Shown: positions 16,457-25,838, counted from the stretch's first letter. The stretch is DNA of 64,000 bases from Desulfocucumis palustris (GCF_002933875.1 NZ_BFAV01000028.1:1-64000); one strand, 5' to 3'. The notes: generated by a model from the sequence alone, not told the origin. Made by a program: numbers and translations.

Positions 16457-16724
16457 CAACCGGCCTTCTGTATAATAAGGACATTAATATAACCTTGTCA
16501 GGAAAGTTGAGATATTTAGAAATGTATGCTTTAATGAGTTTTATAAGCTAAATATCGAATTAACTGAAGATGATGTCTCCTGGACGAGGTGGTACGGCCT
16601 CTCCCGGCCAGCCGGCCGGGCTTCACGGGCACTTTTATCCCGGGCGTTGCCGGAAACCCGGCAATCGGGGCCGGAGGCCGTTTGCAGAACCATACCCGCC
16701 GCCGGGGAGTAGCTAATCGCAAAA
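16457..16724. other. GC-rich leader before RACo gene
   Basis: The 3' half (about 16580-16710) is unusually rich in CCGG steps and can form several stems, for example GGCCAGCCGGCC with neighbouring CCGGGC. It holds no coding frame with a ribosome site. A GGTGGTAC stretch recalls a T-box bulge but the rest of that motif is missing. Confidence 0.35.
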
Positions 16725-18584
16725 ATGGAATGGAGTGCTATAAAATTGAATGTCCTTGTGGAATTTGAGCCTGTGGGCCGGCGGCTGGAGGCAGCAGTGG
16801 GACAAACTGTGCTGGCGGCGGCGCAGGGCATATTGGATACCGAATCCGGCGGCGTAATCGCTCCTTGCGGCGGGAAGGGCCTGTGCGGCCGCTGCAAGAT
16901 CCGCCTGGAAGAGGGAGAACTGTCACCGCCCAATGAGAATGAAATTAAACTGCTGGGAAAGGATGACATAGACAGGGGATACCGCCTGGCGTGCCAGGCT
17001 ATCCTACTGGGACCCGCAAAAATAGAAATACCCCGGGAAACTCTTACAGGCCGCCAAAACTTACAAGTGGACGGCATGGCAATAACCGTTACTCCCGACC
17101 CCGCTGTCAAACGATATACCGTACCCCTTAAAACCACCTCCGTCGCCTATCCCTATTCAACCCTGCAGCAAGTGCAATTATTTTTAAAAAATATTTGCCC
17201 CGGAACCGGACTGGGCATAGACTCCGGTCTGCTAAGCAAGGTTGACGCCATGGCGGAGGAAGGCTCCCTCAACATCACCATTCGCGGCGCCGAAGTAATC
17301 AACGCCTTCAAAGCCCCTGGCGGCTCCGGGCCGCTGGGCTACGCGGTGGACCTCGGCACCACCAAAATAGCGGGGTTTCTGGTGGATCTGGAAACCGGTT
17401 CAACCCTGGAGGCCGATGGTATTTTAAACCCGCAGATAATATACGGCGAGGATGTGATCAGCCGTCTGGTTTATGCCCTGGAGGGCGAGGAGCAATATGA
17501 CCGTATAACCAGGGTGCTGAGGGAAGGGCTGGACAGCCTTCTGCAAACCCTCTGCCAAAAGGCCGGCGTTTCGCCGGAATATGTGGAAGAGGCGGTTATA
17601 GCAGGCAATACCGCCATGCATCATCTTTTATTAAAACTGCCGGTGCGGCAACTGGCCACGGCTCCTTACGTGCCGGCCGCAACACTGCCGCTGGAGATTA
17701 AATCCCGGGAGCTGGGTTTATCCATGGCCACAGGCTCGGTGTCCCTCCTTATGCCGGGCATTGCCGGATTTGTGGGAGGAGACCACGTGGCCATGATATT
17801 AAGCAGCCGCATTCATGAGGCGCCCGGGGTAACACTGGGCCTGGATATCGGCACAAACACGGAAATAGTGCTGGCCGTGAACGGGGAGCTGCTTTGCTGC
17901 TCCTGCGCCTCCGGCCCGGCCTTTGAAGGCGCTCATATACAGCAGGGAATGAGAGCGGTGGAAGGCGCCGTCAGTAAGGTAAAACTTATCGACAGGGGCC
18001 GCCGGGTCCACTACGAGACCATCGGCCACAAACCGCCCATGGGCATCTGCGGCTCCGGAATTTTAGACGCGACCGCGGAGTTGTACAGGGAAGGAATAGT
18101 AAGTTACAATGGCCGGCTGGATAAAGGCCATCCCCGGGTCAGGTTAAACCCGGGAAGAAAAGTCAGCGAATTTATCCTTGTGCCGTCCGGAGAGGACGGA
18201 GCCGGGCAGGACATAGTAATTACCCAGAAGGATATTAGCGAAATACAGCTGGCAAAGGCTGCAATGGCCGCCGGAACAAAAATTCTGCTTAAAGAGGCCG
18301 GCCTTAAAGAAGAGAATATAGAAAGAGTTATTGTAGCCGGCTCATTTGGTACGCATCTTCTGCTGGACAGCGCCAAAGCCATAGGAATGCTGCCCGCTAT
18401 ACCGGACGAGCGTTTTCAGCAGGTGGGCAACGCGGCGGGCAGCGGCGCCAGAATGGCATTAATATCCTTATCCGCCAGAAAGAAAGCTGAAGAAATTGCC
18501 GGAAAAATAAAGTACATTGAGCTTGCGGCCATGCCGGAATTCGGCGACACCTATATAAATGAAATGAGCTTCCCTCATATATAA
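16725..18584 (+). CDS. RACo-like ASKHA ATPase, corrinoid reductive activator
   Basis: A 619-residue protein. The N-terminal [2Fe-2S] ferredoxin domain has APCGGKGLCGRCK and a fourth Cys in RLACQA (about residues 45-90). A linker follows, then an actin-like ASKHA ATPase with GYAVDLGTTKIAGFLVD and LGLDIGTNTEIVLAVN, and a C-terminal GSFGTHL region (DUF4445). RACo proteins use ATP to drive reduction of inactive Co(II) corrinoid on methyltransferase partners back to Co(I). ATG 16725 is tentative; TTG 16746 is an alternative. The convergent neighbour is a UroD-type methyltransferase homologue. No corrinoid-binding protein gene is adjacent. Confidence 0.88.
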   Translation: MEWSAIKLNVLVEFEPVGRRLEAAVGQTVLAAAQGILDTESGGVIAPCGGKGLCGRCKIRLEEGELSPPNENEIKLLGKDDIDRGYRLACQAILLGPAKIEIPRETLTGRQNLQVDGMAITVTPDPAVKRYTVPLKTTSVAYPYSTLQQVQLFLKNICPGTGLGIDSGLLSKVDAMAEEGSLNITIRGAEVINAFKAPGGSGPLGYAVDLGTTKIAGFLVDLETGSTLEADGILNPQIIYGEDVISRLVYALEGEEQYDRITRVLREGLDSLLQTLCQKAGVSPEYVEEAVIAGNTAMHHLLLKLPVRQLATAPYVPAATLPLEIKSRELGLSMATGSVSLLMPGIAGFVGGDHVAMILSSRIHEAPGVTLGLDIGTNTEIVLAVNGELLCCSCASGPAFEGAHIQQGMRAVEGAVSKVKLIDRGRRVHYETIGHKPPMGICGSGILDATAELYREGIVSYNGRLDKGHPRVRLNPGRKVSEFILVPSGEDGAGQDIVITQKDISEIQLAKAAMAAGTKILLKEAGLKEENIERVIVAGSFGTHLLLDSAKAIGMLPAIPDERFQQVGNAAGSGARMALISLSARKKAEEIAGKIKYIELAAMPEFGDTYINEMSFPHI

Positions 18585-18591
18585 CGGTGCT

Positions 18592-18606
18592 CCGCTTTTA
18601 AAGCGG
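18592..18606. terminator. Small palindrome between convergent genes
   Basis: CCGCTTTTAAAGCGG is self-complementary and lies in the 26-base gap between the convergent RACo and UroD-like stops. A weak bidirectional terminator is possible; there is no long T-run. Confidence 0.3.
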
Positions 18607-18610
18607 TCCT

Positions 18611-19480
18611 TTAGGCAATACCGTCCGCCAGGCGGTATATTCTCTTTAACCGCTCCAGGCTTTTATAGCCGGTAAGGCCGCAGGACGAGGCCAGGATCAG
18701 TTTGCAGTTTCTTTTTATATTGTCAATATACTGTTCCACCTCCGGCGGGTCGGCGTCCTCCGGGCCGGGTCCCATCAGCCACCCGGATTTTATCCCGGAG
18801 AGTATGATAACATCTTCAGGAAGCCTGAGGCTGAGTTCATGAAGATCAACGGCTTCAGGCTCCAGGGAGAAAACGGAAAACCCCTCTTCCAGCAGGGGAG
18901 TTATTACCGGCCAAACATTGCCGTCCGAATGAAAGCCCATAACCCTGCCGTTTTTTACGGCGCTTATTATTTCCCTGTAAAAAGGTATAAGAATGTTTAC
19001 AAACTGAACCGGTGAAAAATATAAACCTTTGTTGTAGGCTATGTCGTCGCACAGAATCAGCAGGTCCGCCCCGGCTTTAGCGGCCTCTTCCATCTCCCGG
19101 GCCGCCAATTGGGATTCCTTTTCCAGGTGTTCTTTTAAAAGGTCTACTTTTTTGAACCATTTAATGACCTCTATAAATCCGTGCTCCCTGACGGCACGTT
19201 CAAATGGCCCGTCAACGGTTACCCCGCAAGCCAGGTTGAATTCATGGGCCTTACCGACAATCCGGCCCATTTTTTCCGAATCAACAGGCAGGTTTTGAAT
19301 AGGGCTGGTAAAGCTAAAAAAGCAAATATCGGCGCCGATATTGATGCTGAAGTCTATCAGCGAATCCTGGGACTGCCCCAAACCCAATACCTCCAGTGTT
19401 TCAGCGGAAATCCACAATTCACCCCGGGGAATTTTATTTTTCATTTTTAGCAACAGATTATTTGTGCCTGTAAATATCAT
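18611..19480 (-). CDS. UroD-family protein (MtaA/MtbA-like methyltransferase)
   Basis: A 289-residue TIM-barrel protein of the uroporphyrinogen-decarboxylase superfamily, shorter than true HemE and lacking its N-terminal decarboxylase motifs. MtaA/MtbA-like members transfer methyl groups between corrinoid proteins and a thiol through a Zn site; candidate ligands are His in GFHSDGNVWPV and Cys in LASSCGL. ATG 19480 follows AAGGGG by eight bases. Convergent with RACo, which suggests a corrinoid methyl-transfer role. The substrate is unknown. Confidence 0.75.
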   Translation of the reverse strand: MIFTGTNNLLLKMKNKIPRGELWISAETLEVLGLGQSQDSLIDFSINIGADICFFSFTSPIQNLPVDSEKMGRIVGKAHEFNLACGVTVDGPFERAVREHGFIEVIKWFKKVDLLKEHLEKESQLAAREMEEAAKAGADLLILCDDIAYNKGLYFSPVQFVNILIPFYREIISAVKNGRVMGFHSDGNVWPVITPLLEEGFSVFSLEPEAVDLHELSLRLPEDVIILSGIKSGWLMGPGPEDADPPEVEQYIDNIKRNCKLILASSCGLTGYKSLERLKRIYRLADGIA

Positions 19481-19680
19481 TTATATTTACCCCTTATATA
19501 GCTCTCCATAATATGTTCTACCCCTGCGCGGGGATCCCTCTAAGCCCGGACCCCGGCAAAAACGGCTTTGGCATAAACCCGTACGGGCACCGATAATACA
19601 CTGATTCCCACTTGAAATGCCGCATCCAAATATCTAATATTATTATGTGGACCTCTTATACTATTGAAGGGAATCAAAAA

Positions 19681-20313
19681 ATGTCTATTATATATTTTCT
19701 TGACCTGTTCGGATCCTTCGCTTTTGCGCTATCCGGAGCCCTGATGGCAATCAAGAAGGATATGGATTTGTTCGGCATCGCTGTATTAGCCCTGGTTACC
19801 GCCATTGGCGGAGGAATAACCCGCGATATGCTTCTGGGCAATACACCGGTGTATATACTGAATGAGCCTGTTTATATCTATATCTCCATTATCGCGGCTA
19901 TCGGCGCTTTTCTTTTTAACAGAATGCTATTTAAAATAAATTCAATAATTCTTGTGGCGGATGCATTGGGTTTGGGAACTTTTGTATGCATTGGTGTTTC
20001 CAAGGCGTTGGAGGCAAATGTTACTTACACCGGTGCAGTATTGCTCGGTTTGATTACCGCAATTGTGGGGGGTATAATAAGAGACATACTGGCAAATGAA
20101 ATACCTGCGGTGCTGACCAGGGATTTTTATGCAATAACCTGCATTGGCGGCGGAATAGTCTATACTGTTCTTTATAATTATAGCCTCTCACAAAACCAGG
20201 TGATGCTGATAACAGCCGGTTTTGTTATTATTCTACGATTATTGGCCATTAAATTCAAATGGAGACTTATAAAAGCATTACCCGTGCTTTCAGGAGAAAA
20301 TTCTCATTTATAG
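19681..20313 (+). CDS. TRIC/UPF0126 (YadS-like) membrane channel
   Basis: A 210-residue membrane protein made of two similar halves, each with three helices and a Gly-rich signature: VTAIGGGITRDMLLG in the first and ITAIVGGIIRDILANE in the second. This is the bacterial trimeric intracellular cation channel (TRIC) family, which conducts K+ or other monovalent ions. ATG 19681 follows GAAGGGAA by seven bases; upstream in-frame starts lack a ribosome site. The gene stands alone between URO-D-like and diguanylate cyclase genes. Confidence 0.88.
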   Translation: MSIIYFLDLFGSFAFALSGALMAIKKDMDLFGIAVLALVTAIGGGITRDMLLGNTPVYILNEPVYIYISIIAAIGAFLFNRMLFKINSIILVADALGLGTFVCIGVSKALEANVTYTGAVLLGLITAIVGGIIRDILANEIPAVLTRDFYAITCIGGGIVYTVLYNYSLSQNQVMLITAGFVIILRLLAIKFKWRLIKALPVLSGENSHL

Positions 20314-20368
20314 CAACAGCTGCCGTGCTGCAAGCTGTCTCAAATCATTCTTCAGCCAATACAAAAAA

Positions 20369-20400
20369 ACCGCCCCTGGTCAGATGGGGCGGTCTTCTAA
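20369..20400. terminator. Rho-independent terminator
   Basis: ACCGCCCC (20369-20376) and GGGGCGGT (20386-20393) form an eight-pair GC stem with a nine-base loop. On the plus strand a short CTTCTAATTT follows; on the minus strand a run of seven Ts would follow. It ends the TRIC transcript. Confidence 0.65.
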
Positions 20401-20561
20401 TTTATTCCCATACCGTTAATGTGATATCGGCACAAGGGGCTATTATTTATCAAGTATTAATTTTCATAATTTTACATAATTGTATTAATTGTTATATAAG
20501 AGGATAATTTTTATATTAGTTGAAACTTTTATATATCCTAATGAAACAGGAGCAGAGTTAC

Positions 20562-21968
20562 ATGGGCTCATCTCAAAATCACACGGTTAACGAAGAATAT
20601 AATGGACAACCGGCTCATACTTCCACAGGCAGGATAAAAAGAAATATTATTTTTATCCCGGCCCTGTTATTCCCCGCCCTTTACGCAGCCTCTGCAAATT
20701 ATTACCTGTTTCACGGCATTACGGAATTACTCTGCGTATTCCTTAATTTCGCCGTATTTATTATAGCTTTAAATACATACCACATAACCAAAAACCACTA
20801 CCTGATGTTTTTGGGAATATGCTACGGTTTTGTAAGCGGGTTTGATTTGCTGCACACCCTTGCAACGGGTGAAGTTAATTTTTCCCCCTTTAATAATAGC
20901 AGCCTGTCAGTATATAGCTGGATAATAGCCAGGCACATGGAAAGCGCCTCTCTTCTGGCCGCGCCCTGGTTTGTAAACCGGAAGGTAAGAGCCGATTTGG
21001 TGTTCAGTGTTTACCTGTTATTATCCCTGGTATTACTGGCGGTTATTTTTTACTGGGGGTCCGCCCCGGAGATGTTAAATACTCCGGGACCCGCGGGGCC
21101 GAAGCAGGAGGCCAGCCTTTTAATACTGGCAACCCTGCTGGCCGCATTGCTGTTCACAGTCAAAAACCAGCAACTGCAGCCGGACCTGCGGCAGCTGATG
21201 AAAACATTACTTTTATTCAACGCCGCCTCCCAGGCAGCTTTCCTGCTATACGGCTGGCTCCCGGAAACGGCGGCAGCCCTGGGCCACCTGCTCAGGCTTG
21301 CCTCCTCCTACTGGATGTACAAAATTGTAGCCGACATAAATTTAAAGGAACCCTATAAAAAAATGTACCGTGAATTGAGCCGGCTGAGAACAGAATTCCA
21401 GAGCTTCGATCAGCGGTACAGGGACGAGATTAATGAGCGGAGGCGGGAGGAGCGGGAATTGCAGCGCCTGTCCTATCTGGACGGACTAACGGGAATATAC
21501 AACCGCCGGTTTTTTGACCAATACCTTGACCGGGAGTGGAGAAGGGCAATCCGGGGAAATTATCCGTTATCCCTCATTATATGCGATATTGATTATTTCA
21601 AAAAATATAATGACAAACACGGCCACCTGAACGGCGACAACTGTATGAAAAAAGTGACAGCCGCCTTAAGCGGCTGTCTGAAGCGTTCCTCAGACATGGT
21701 GGCCCGCTATGGCGGTGAGGAATTCACCGTTATACTGCCGGACACTGATTCTCAGGGCGCCGCCCTGGTGGCCGAGGAACTCCGTAAAAACGTTGAGCAG
21801 CTTAAAATACCGCATTCCGATTCCCCCATCGGCCAATACGTGACCATAAGCCTTGGGGTGGCCACCCTGGTCCCGGACCAGCACACTCCCCCGGAGAATA
21901 TCATCAGCCTGGCCGACCAGGCCCTTTACCGGGCCAAGGAGGGAGGCCGCAACCGGATCATGACATGA
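20562..21968 (+). CDS. Diguanylate cyclase with MASE3-type membrane sensor
   Basis: A 468-residue protein. Residues 1-240 hold a seven-helix membrane region with GFDLLHTLATGE and SVYSWIIARHMESASLL, typical of MASE3 sensors. A short coiled linker (YRELSRLRTEFQSFDQRYRD) leads to the GGDEF domain: SYLDGLTGIYNRRFFDQYL, ICDIDYFKKYNDKHGHLNGD and the active site GGEEF. An RxxD inhibitory site (RSSD) sits five residues before GGEEF, so product feedback is expected. It makes cyclic di-GMP at the membrane. ATG 20562 follows ACAGGAG; TTG 20520 is an alternative. Confidence 0.88.
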   Translation: MGSSQNHTVNEEYNGQPAHTSTGRIKRNIIFIPALLFPALYAASANYYLFHGITELLCVFLNFAVFIIALNTYHITKNHYLMFLGICYGFVSGFDLLHTLATGEVNFSPFNNSSLSVYSWIIARHMESASLLAAPWFVNRKVRADLVFSVYLLLSLVLLAVIFYWGSAPEMLNTPGPAGPKQEASLLILATLLAALLFTVKNQQLQPDLRQLMKTLLLFNAASQAAFLLYGWLPETAAALGHLLRLASSYWMYKIVADINLKEPYKKMYRELSRLRTEFQSFDQRYRDEINERRREERELQRLSYLDGLTGIYNRRFFDQYLDREWRRAIRGNYPLSLIICDIDYFKKYNDKHGHLNGDNCMKKVTAALSGCLKRSSDMVARYGGEEFTVILPDTDSQGAALVAEELRKNVEQLKIPHSDSPIGQYVTISLGVATLVPDQHTPPENIISLADQALYRAKEGGRNRIMT

Positions 21969-22010
21969 CGGTATCATATATCACAACCGGTTTGATATTT
22001 ATCAAATTCC

Positions 22011-22661
22011 TTAATATGGGTAGCGGTAATGGCCTATAATCCGCCAGCGGTCCAAACAATCTTCCTCCAGGGCCAAACCCGCGTTATGAATCGCCAGCGG
22101 CAGCCCCCGTTCGCCGACCCGGTCACTGACAATGCCGCAGTGCTCCAGGCCGTTGGAAAATTTCCAGTACACTATGTCTCCCCAGCGCCACTGGGACAGC
22201 TCCTGCTCAGCGGTGGACAGGGTCAGGGTTTTGCCGTGTCTTTCAAAAAATTTCATCTGGTTCGGCACCCTGCGGTGGTCAATGTTGGAATCCGGCCCTT
22301 TAAGGCCCCAGTTTTGCGGATACAATCCGAAATGCGCCTTCATATCCTCGTGAATGAGCTTCTGAAGATCAATGCCGGCGTTGCGAAAAGCCCGGATTAC
22401 CACGTCCGTGCATACACCCCGGTCGGAGGGCACATCCCCTCCGGGGTAATTTATCTGAACGTAACTTGCCTCGTAGGTTACTCCTTTTTCCGCCTCCCGC
22501 CTGGCGCCCATTACCGTCAGATCGTAAGCATTCCTCTGGTCAGCCGGAATTTTCTCCACCGGGGACAAATCCACAACTGTTTCCTTTTGTATGGCTACGT
22601 CAGGCCGGGGTTTATTGCCGGTGGCACAGCCGGAAAAGAAAAGCGCCACAAACAATAGCAA
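22011..22661 (-). CDS. DUF1287 (YijF-like) lipoprotein
   Basis: A protein of about 216 residues with a lipoprotein signal ending LFFSGC, then a DUF1287 domain of NlpC/P60-like fold: a Cys in PSDRGVCTDVVIRAFRNAGID, then DSNIDHRRVPNQMKFF and His in WKFSNGLEHCGIVSD and AIHNAG. The Cys-His arrangement suggests a cell-wall amidase or peptidase acting outside the membrane. The TTG at 22661 gives a signal peptide with no basic residue. An ATT codon at 22688, eight bases after a GGGGGGAAGGGAA site, would add VRTWNCFLL and a normal charged start. Confidence 0.8.
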   Translation of the reverse strand: MLLFVALFFSGCATGNKPRPDVAIQKETVVDLSPVEKIPADQRNAYDLTVMGARREAEKGVTYEASYVQINYPGGDVPSDRGVCTDVVIRAFRNAGIDLQKLIHEDMKAHFGLYPQNWGLKGPDSNIDHRRVPNQMKFFERHGKTLTLSTAEQELSQWRWGDIVYWKFSNGLEHCGIVSDRVGERGLPLAIHNAGLALEEDCLDRWRIIGHYRYPY

Positions 22662-22856
22662 CAGAAAGCAGTTCCAAGTCCTTACAATCCCTTTTATTCC
22701 CTTCCCCCCTTTTCACCCCGGGCAGAAGCGGCCCCCGGCTTTTTACCCTTGGTTCATTATTAATTGTTCGTGATTATACTTTTTAACTAATTAGATCCCC
22801 GGCATTTACCGGGAATTTAATTTTATTACGGCAGTTTTACCAGAAGCTTTTTCGCT

Positions 22857-24023
22857 TTAACGTTTTTCATAGCTCTCTGTAAAAAGCCGCAGGTAGTCTT
22901 CCCCGGTAATCTCCCGGCAGTTGCTGGGGGTTGAGCCGTTCAGATACGAGGACTGGGCCAGCCGGCCAAAATCCTCCGGATTGACGTAGTCCAGTCCGCT
23001 GAACAGGGGAATGCCTATATCCTTGGCCAGATTTTCAAGCTCTTGCACAAGCAGGGATGAGGCTTCCTCATTGGACAGTCCCTCAACCTTAAATCCGCAG
23101 GCCGCAGCAGCCCTGGCATGTTTTGCGGGGTCCGCCGGCGCGTTAAAAGCCGTTACTATAGGTAGAAACATGGAATTGGCCACCCCGTGGGGAGTGTCAT
23201 ACATTCCCCCCAGGGCTTCCGCCATGCAGTGCACCGCCGCCACATCGGAGTGGGAGAAGGCAATGCCGGCCATTAGCGAGCCAACCATCATATGGCGCCT
23301 GGCTGTTTTATTGTTTCCCTCACTTACCACCGTTCTCAGGGAGGGGGCTATTTTCCCCATGGCCGCCAGGGCCATGGCGTCCGAGAGGTGGTTGGCCACC
23401 CGGCAGGTATAGGCCTCAATGGCGTGCACCAGGGCGTCCATGCCGGTGGACGCGGTTATGGACGGCGACAGGGCGTAAGTGGTCTCCGGGTCCACAACGG
23501 CCAGCCTGGGAGCAAGCTTAACATCCTTGACGGTCATTTTGAATTTTCTTTCGGTGTCCGTTATCACCGCCGAGCGGGTTACCTCGGAACCGGTTCCCGC
23601 GGTGGTGGGAACAGCCACTAGGGGGGTGACTTCCCGGACAATCTTTCCCCTGCCCTGGTAATCCCGAACCCTTCCCCCGTGGGTTTGCAGCGCCGCTATA
23701 GCCTTGGCCGAATCCAGCACCGACCCCCCGCCCACGGCCACTATAATTTCCGCCCCGAATTCCCTGGCGGCTTTGCCTCCGGCTTCACAATCCCGGTCCT
23801 TGGGATTGGGCTCAACATTGTCGAACAACAGGCATTCAAAGCCCTCTTTACCCAGGGATTCCCGCACAATGTCCGCCAGCCCCGCCCGGATAATTCCGGG
23901 GTCGGTTACCAGCAGCGCCCTTTTACCGGCGCCGACTTCCCGGGCCAGCCGGCCCGCTGATTTTATCAAACCATCCCCTATCTCGATGCGGGTGGGAAGG
24001 TGAAATCCAAAAACATCCAGCAT
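22857..24023 (-). CDS. Iron-containing alcohol dehydrogenase
   Basis: A 388-residue group III Fe-ADH. The N-terminal dinucleotide domain has VAVGGGSVLDSAKAIA and VPTTAGTGSEVTR; the C-terminal helical domain has SITASTGMDALVHAIEA and a later HCMAEALGGMYDTPHGVANS, giving the Asp/His/His/His metal ligands. It reduces aldehydes or oxidises alcohols with NAD(P)H. ATG 24023 is preceded by AAAGGA at about 13 bases. It is a single-gene unit, divergent from the DUF815 gene. It could serve alcohol growth or balance the aldehyde dehydrogenases elsewhere in the window. Confidence 0.92.
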   Translation of the reverse strand: MLDVFGFHLPTRIEIGDGLIKSAGRLAREVGAGKRALLVTDPGIIRAGLADIVRESLGKEGFECLLFDNVEPNPKDRDCEAGGKAAREFGAEIIVAVGGGSVLDSAKAIAALQTHGGRVRDYQGRGKIVREVTPLVAVPTTAGTGSEVTRSAVITDTERKFKMTVKDVKLAPRLAVVDPETTYALSPSITASTGMDALVHAIEAYTCRVANHLSDAMALAAMGKIAPSLRTVVSEGNNKTARRHMMVGSLMAGIAFSHSDVAAVHCMAEALGGMYDTPHGVANSMFLPIVTAFNAPADPAKHARAAAACGFKVEGLSNEEASSLLVQELENLAKDIGIPLFSGLDYVNPEDFGRLAQSSYLNGSTPSNCREITGEDYLRLFTESYEKR

Positions 24024-24292
24024 TATAACGTCAATCCTTTCCGTGTTGCATTAAGATAATCTGCCGCTGTGGTCGTATTCTCCAAATCCACCTCTTTTCC
24101 TTCGCAAAGATATATAAATTTATATTGCCCATATACTTCAGCCCGGGATTTTTTATCACCAGGAACACGGGGCGTTGGACAGGCTGCCCGTCAGCATGCC
24201 CGGGTTTTTTCAAGGAACGTGTTGAAACCGGGGCGAATAATGAGGTAGTATTAAAAAGCAATCAATGCTTAACGAACAGGAGTAGCTATTCA

Positions 24293-25672
24293 ATGTTCAA
24301 CAATCCTAACCGTTCAGAACTGAAAAGACTGATGTACCTGCCCGATTCACTGGTAATTTATAGAAAACTGGCCGATACCCGGATGTTACTCTCCCTGAAG
24401 GATTTATTAGCCGGTCTGGCTGAGCGGGAGCCTGTGGCGGACGATATTTTCAGAAAGTATCACATTTTTTGCGCCCTGGCCCTGGAAAACAGCTGGCCGG
24501 AATGCATACCGGACATGGTGCTGGACGATGAGAACCCCTTTAGCCGCCTGGCTTCAACTGGCGGCCCCGAAGCAGTGGGCCAAAGGTTAAAGGATCTGGC
24601 GGACAGGGATCTTGTCATTCTACAGGAACTGGCCGGCATAGACTCCCGGCAGTTAAAAAGTATTGCCTCGGAAATTATCAGCTCAACTCCGCCGGACCCG
24701 GAATCCTGGCCCGGGTGGGAAAATGCCTTTGCAGAAGGATGTGCGGAGGCCGGGGAAAAAAAGCATGTTCCCGGAACGGCCGGGTTGTGGTTGGAGGAGC
24801 GCCGCCGGGAGGCCAGGGCAAGTTTTGAAAATGCCAGCTGCTGGGGAGATGCTGTGGACATTCTGGCAGAATATTATAACCTGGCGGGCTGCGGGATTTT
24901 CAGCCGCTACCCCGCTTTCAGGTGGCAAAAACAGCCCGCCGGGGGAGAGCTGAGGGGGATACCACACCCCGACCCGGTGCTGCTGGAACAGCTCATCGGA
25001 CTTTCCGCCGAGCACCAAATAATACTTGACAACACCGAACGCTTTTTAAAGAATCTACCGGCCAATAATATGATATTGTACGGCGACCGTGGCTCGGGGA
25101 AATCCTCCACTGTAAAGGCCCTGCTGCACGCCTACGCCCCCCGGGGGCTGCGCATGGTGGAAATTGCCAAGCCAGACCTGGGAGACCTCCCGGCGCTGAT
25201 GAGAATGCTGTCGGTCCCAAAACACAAATTTATTATATTGATTGACGACCTGTCCTTTGAGGAAGCGGAGCTGGAATACAAGACCCTGAAGGCCGTACTG
25301 GAGGGGGGACTTGAAGCCAGGCCGGACAATATACTGGTTTACGTCACCTCCAACCGGCACCACCTGGTTAAGGAAACCTTTTCGGAACGCCAGGGGAATG
25401 ACGTTCACGCCGGGGACGCCATGCAGGAGAAACTCTCCCTGGCCGACCGTTTCGGTATTACAGTTATATTCTCCAATCCCGACCAGAAGGGTTATCTTAA
25501 AATTGTAGAGGAACTGGCGGCCCAACGTGGACTGGAAGTTAAGCCCGAAGAGCTGCGCCGGCTGGCGCTGCACTGGGAAATGTGGCACAACGGCCGCTCC
25601 GGCAGGACCGCCCGCCAGTTCGTGGACCACCTTGAGGCCGGACTTTCAATGGAAGGCAAGATAGAATTATAA
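24293..25672 (+). CDS. DUF815 AAA-type ATP-binding protein
   Basis: A 459-residue ATPase. The N-terminal 200 residues are helical and family-specific; then NNMILYGDRGSGKSSTVKAL is the Walker A region, FIILIDDLSFEEAE the Walker B and VYVTSNRHHLVKETF a sensor-1-like segment. A C-terminal helical lid has GRSGRTARQFVDHLE. This matches the DUF815 family found across Firmicutes, whose biological role is not established. ATG 24293 follows AACAGGAG by about ten bases; earlier in-frame starts lack a ribosome site. A terminator follows 46 bases after the stop. Confidence 0.82.
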   Translation: MFNNPNRSELKRLMYLPDSLVIYRKLADTRMLLSLKDLLAGLAEREPVADDIFRKYHIFCALALENSWPECIPDMVLDDENPFSRLASTGGPEAVGQRLKDLADRDLVILQELAGIDSRQLKSIASEIISSTPPDPESWPGWENAFAEGCAEAGEKKHVPGTAGLWLEERRREARASFENASCWGDAVDILAEYYNLAGCGIFSRYPAFRWQKQPAGGELRGIPHPDPVLLEQLIGLSAEHQIILDNTERFLKNLPANNMILYGDRGSGKSSTVKALLHAYAPRGLRMVEIAKPDLGDLPALMRMLSVPKHKFIILIDDLSFEEAELEYKTLKAVLEGGLEARPDNILVYVTSNRHHLVKETFSERQGNDVHAGDAMQEKLSLADRFGITVIFSNPDQKGYLKIVEELAAQRGLEVKPEELRRLALHWEMWHNGRSGRTARQFVDHLEAGLSMEGKIEL

Positions 25673-25718
25673 TCTCAAATTAATTTTACGGCGTACCTGA
25701 AAAAATACCTCACAGCAG

Positions 25719-25755
25719 GGAATCCCCGCCAGCTATGCGGGGATTCCTGTTTTAT
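25719..25755. terminator. Bidirectional rho-independent terminator
   Basis: GGAATCCCCGC (25719-25729) and GCGGGGATTCC (25737-25747) form an 11-bp stem with a seven-base loop, followed by TGTTTTATT. It serves the DUF815 gene and, on the other strand, the small gene ending at 25752. Confidence 0.8.
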
Positions 25756-25838
25756 TCGGCTTCCTTTGCTGCTTTTTGTCTTTTCGCCTTTTTTTCTTTC
25801 TGCGGAGCCCTGGAAGCATTCTTGTTGACTTTCCCCAT
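25752..25838 (-). CDS. Very small Lys/Ala-rich basic protein (28 residues)
   Basis: ATG at 25836-25838 follows an ideal AAAAGGAG site by eight bases and opens a 28-codon frame ending TAA. The peptide begins MGKVNKNASRAPQ and continues as Lys/Ala/Glu/Gln-rich helix; about a third of its residues are Lys or Arg. The stop lies right at a strong terminator. The combination of ribosome site, frame and terminator argues that it is expressed. A nucleic-acid or ribosome partner is conceivable. No family was recognised. Confidence 0.55.
   Translation of the reverse strand: MGKVNKNASRAPQKEKKAKRQKAAKEAE

Noticed and set aside
16585-16620. GGTGGTAC stretch resembling a T-box before the RACo gene
   Set aside because: The T-box bulge consensus AGGGTGGNACCGCG is matched only in part; no specifier loop or terminator/antiterminator pair was found, and the gene is not an aminoacyl-tRNA or amino acid gene.
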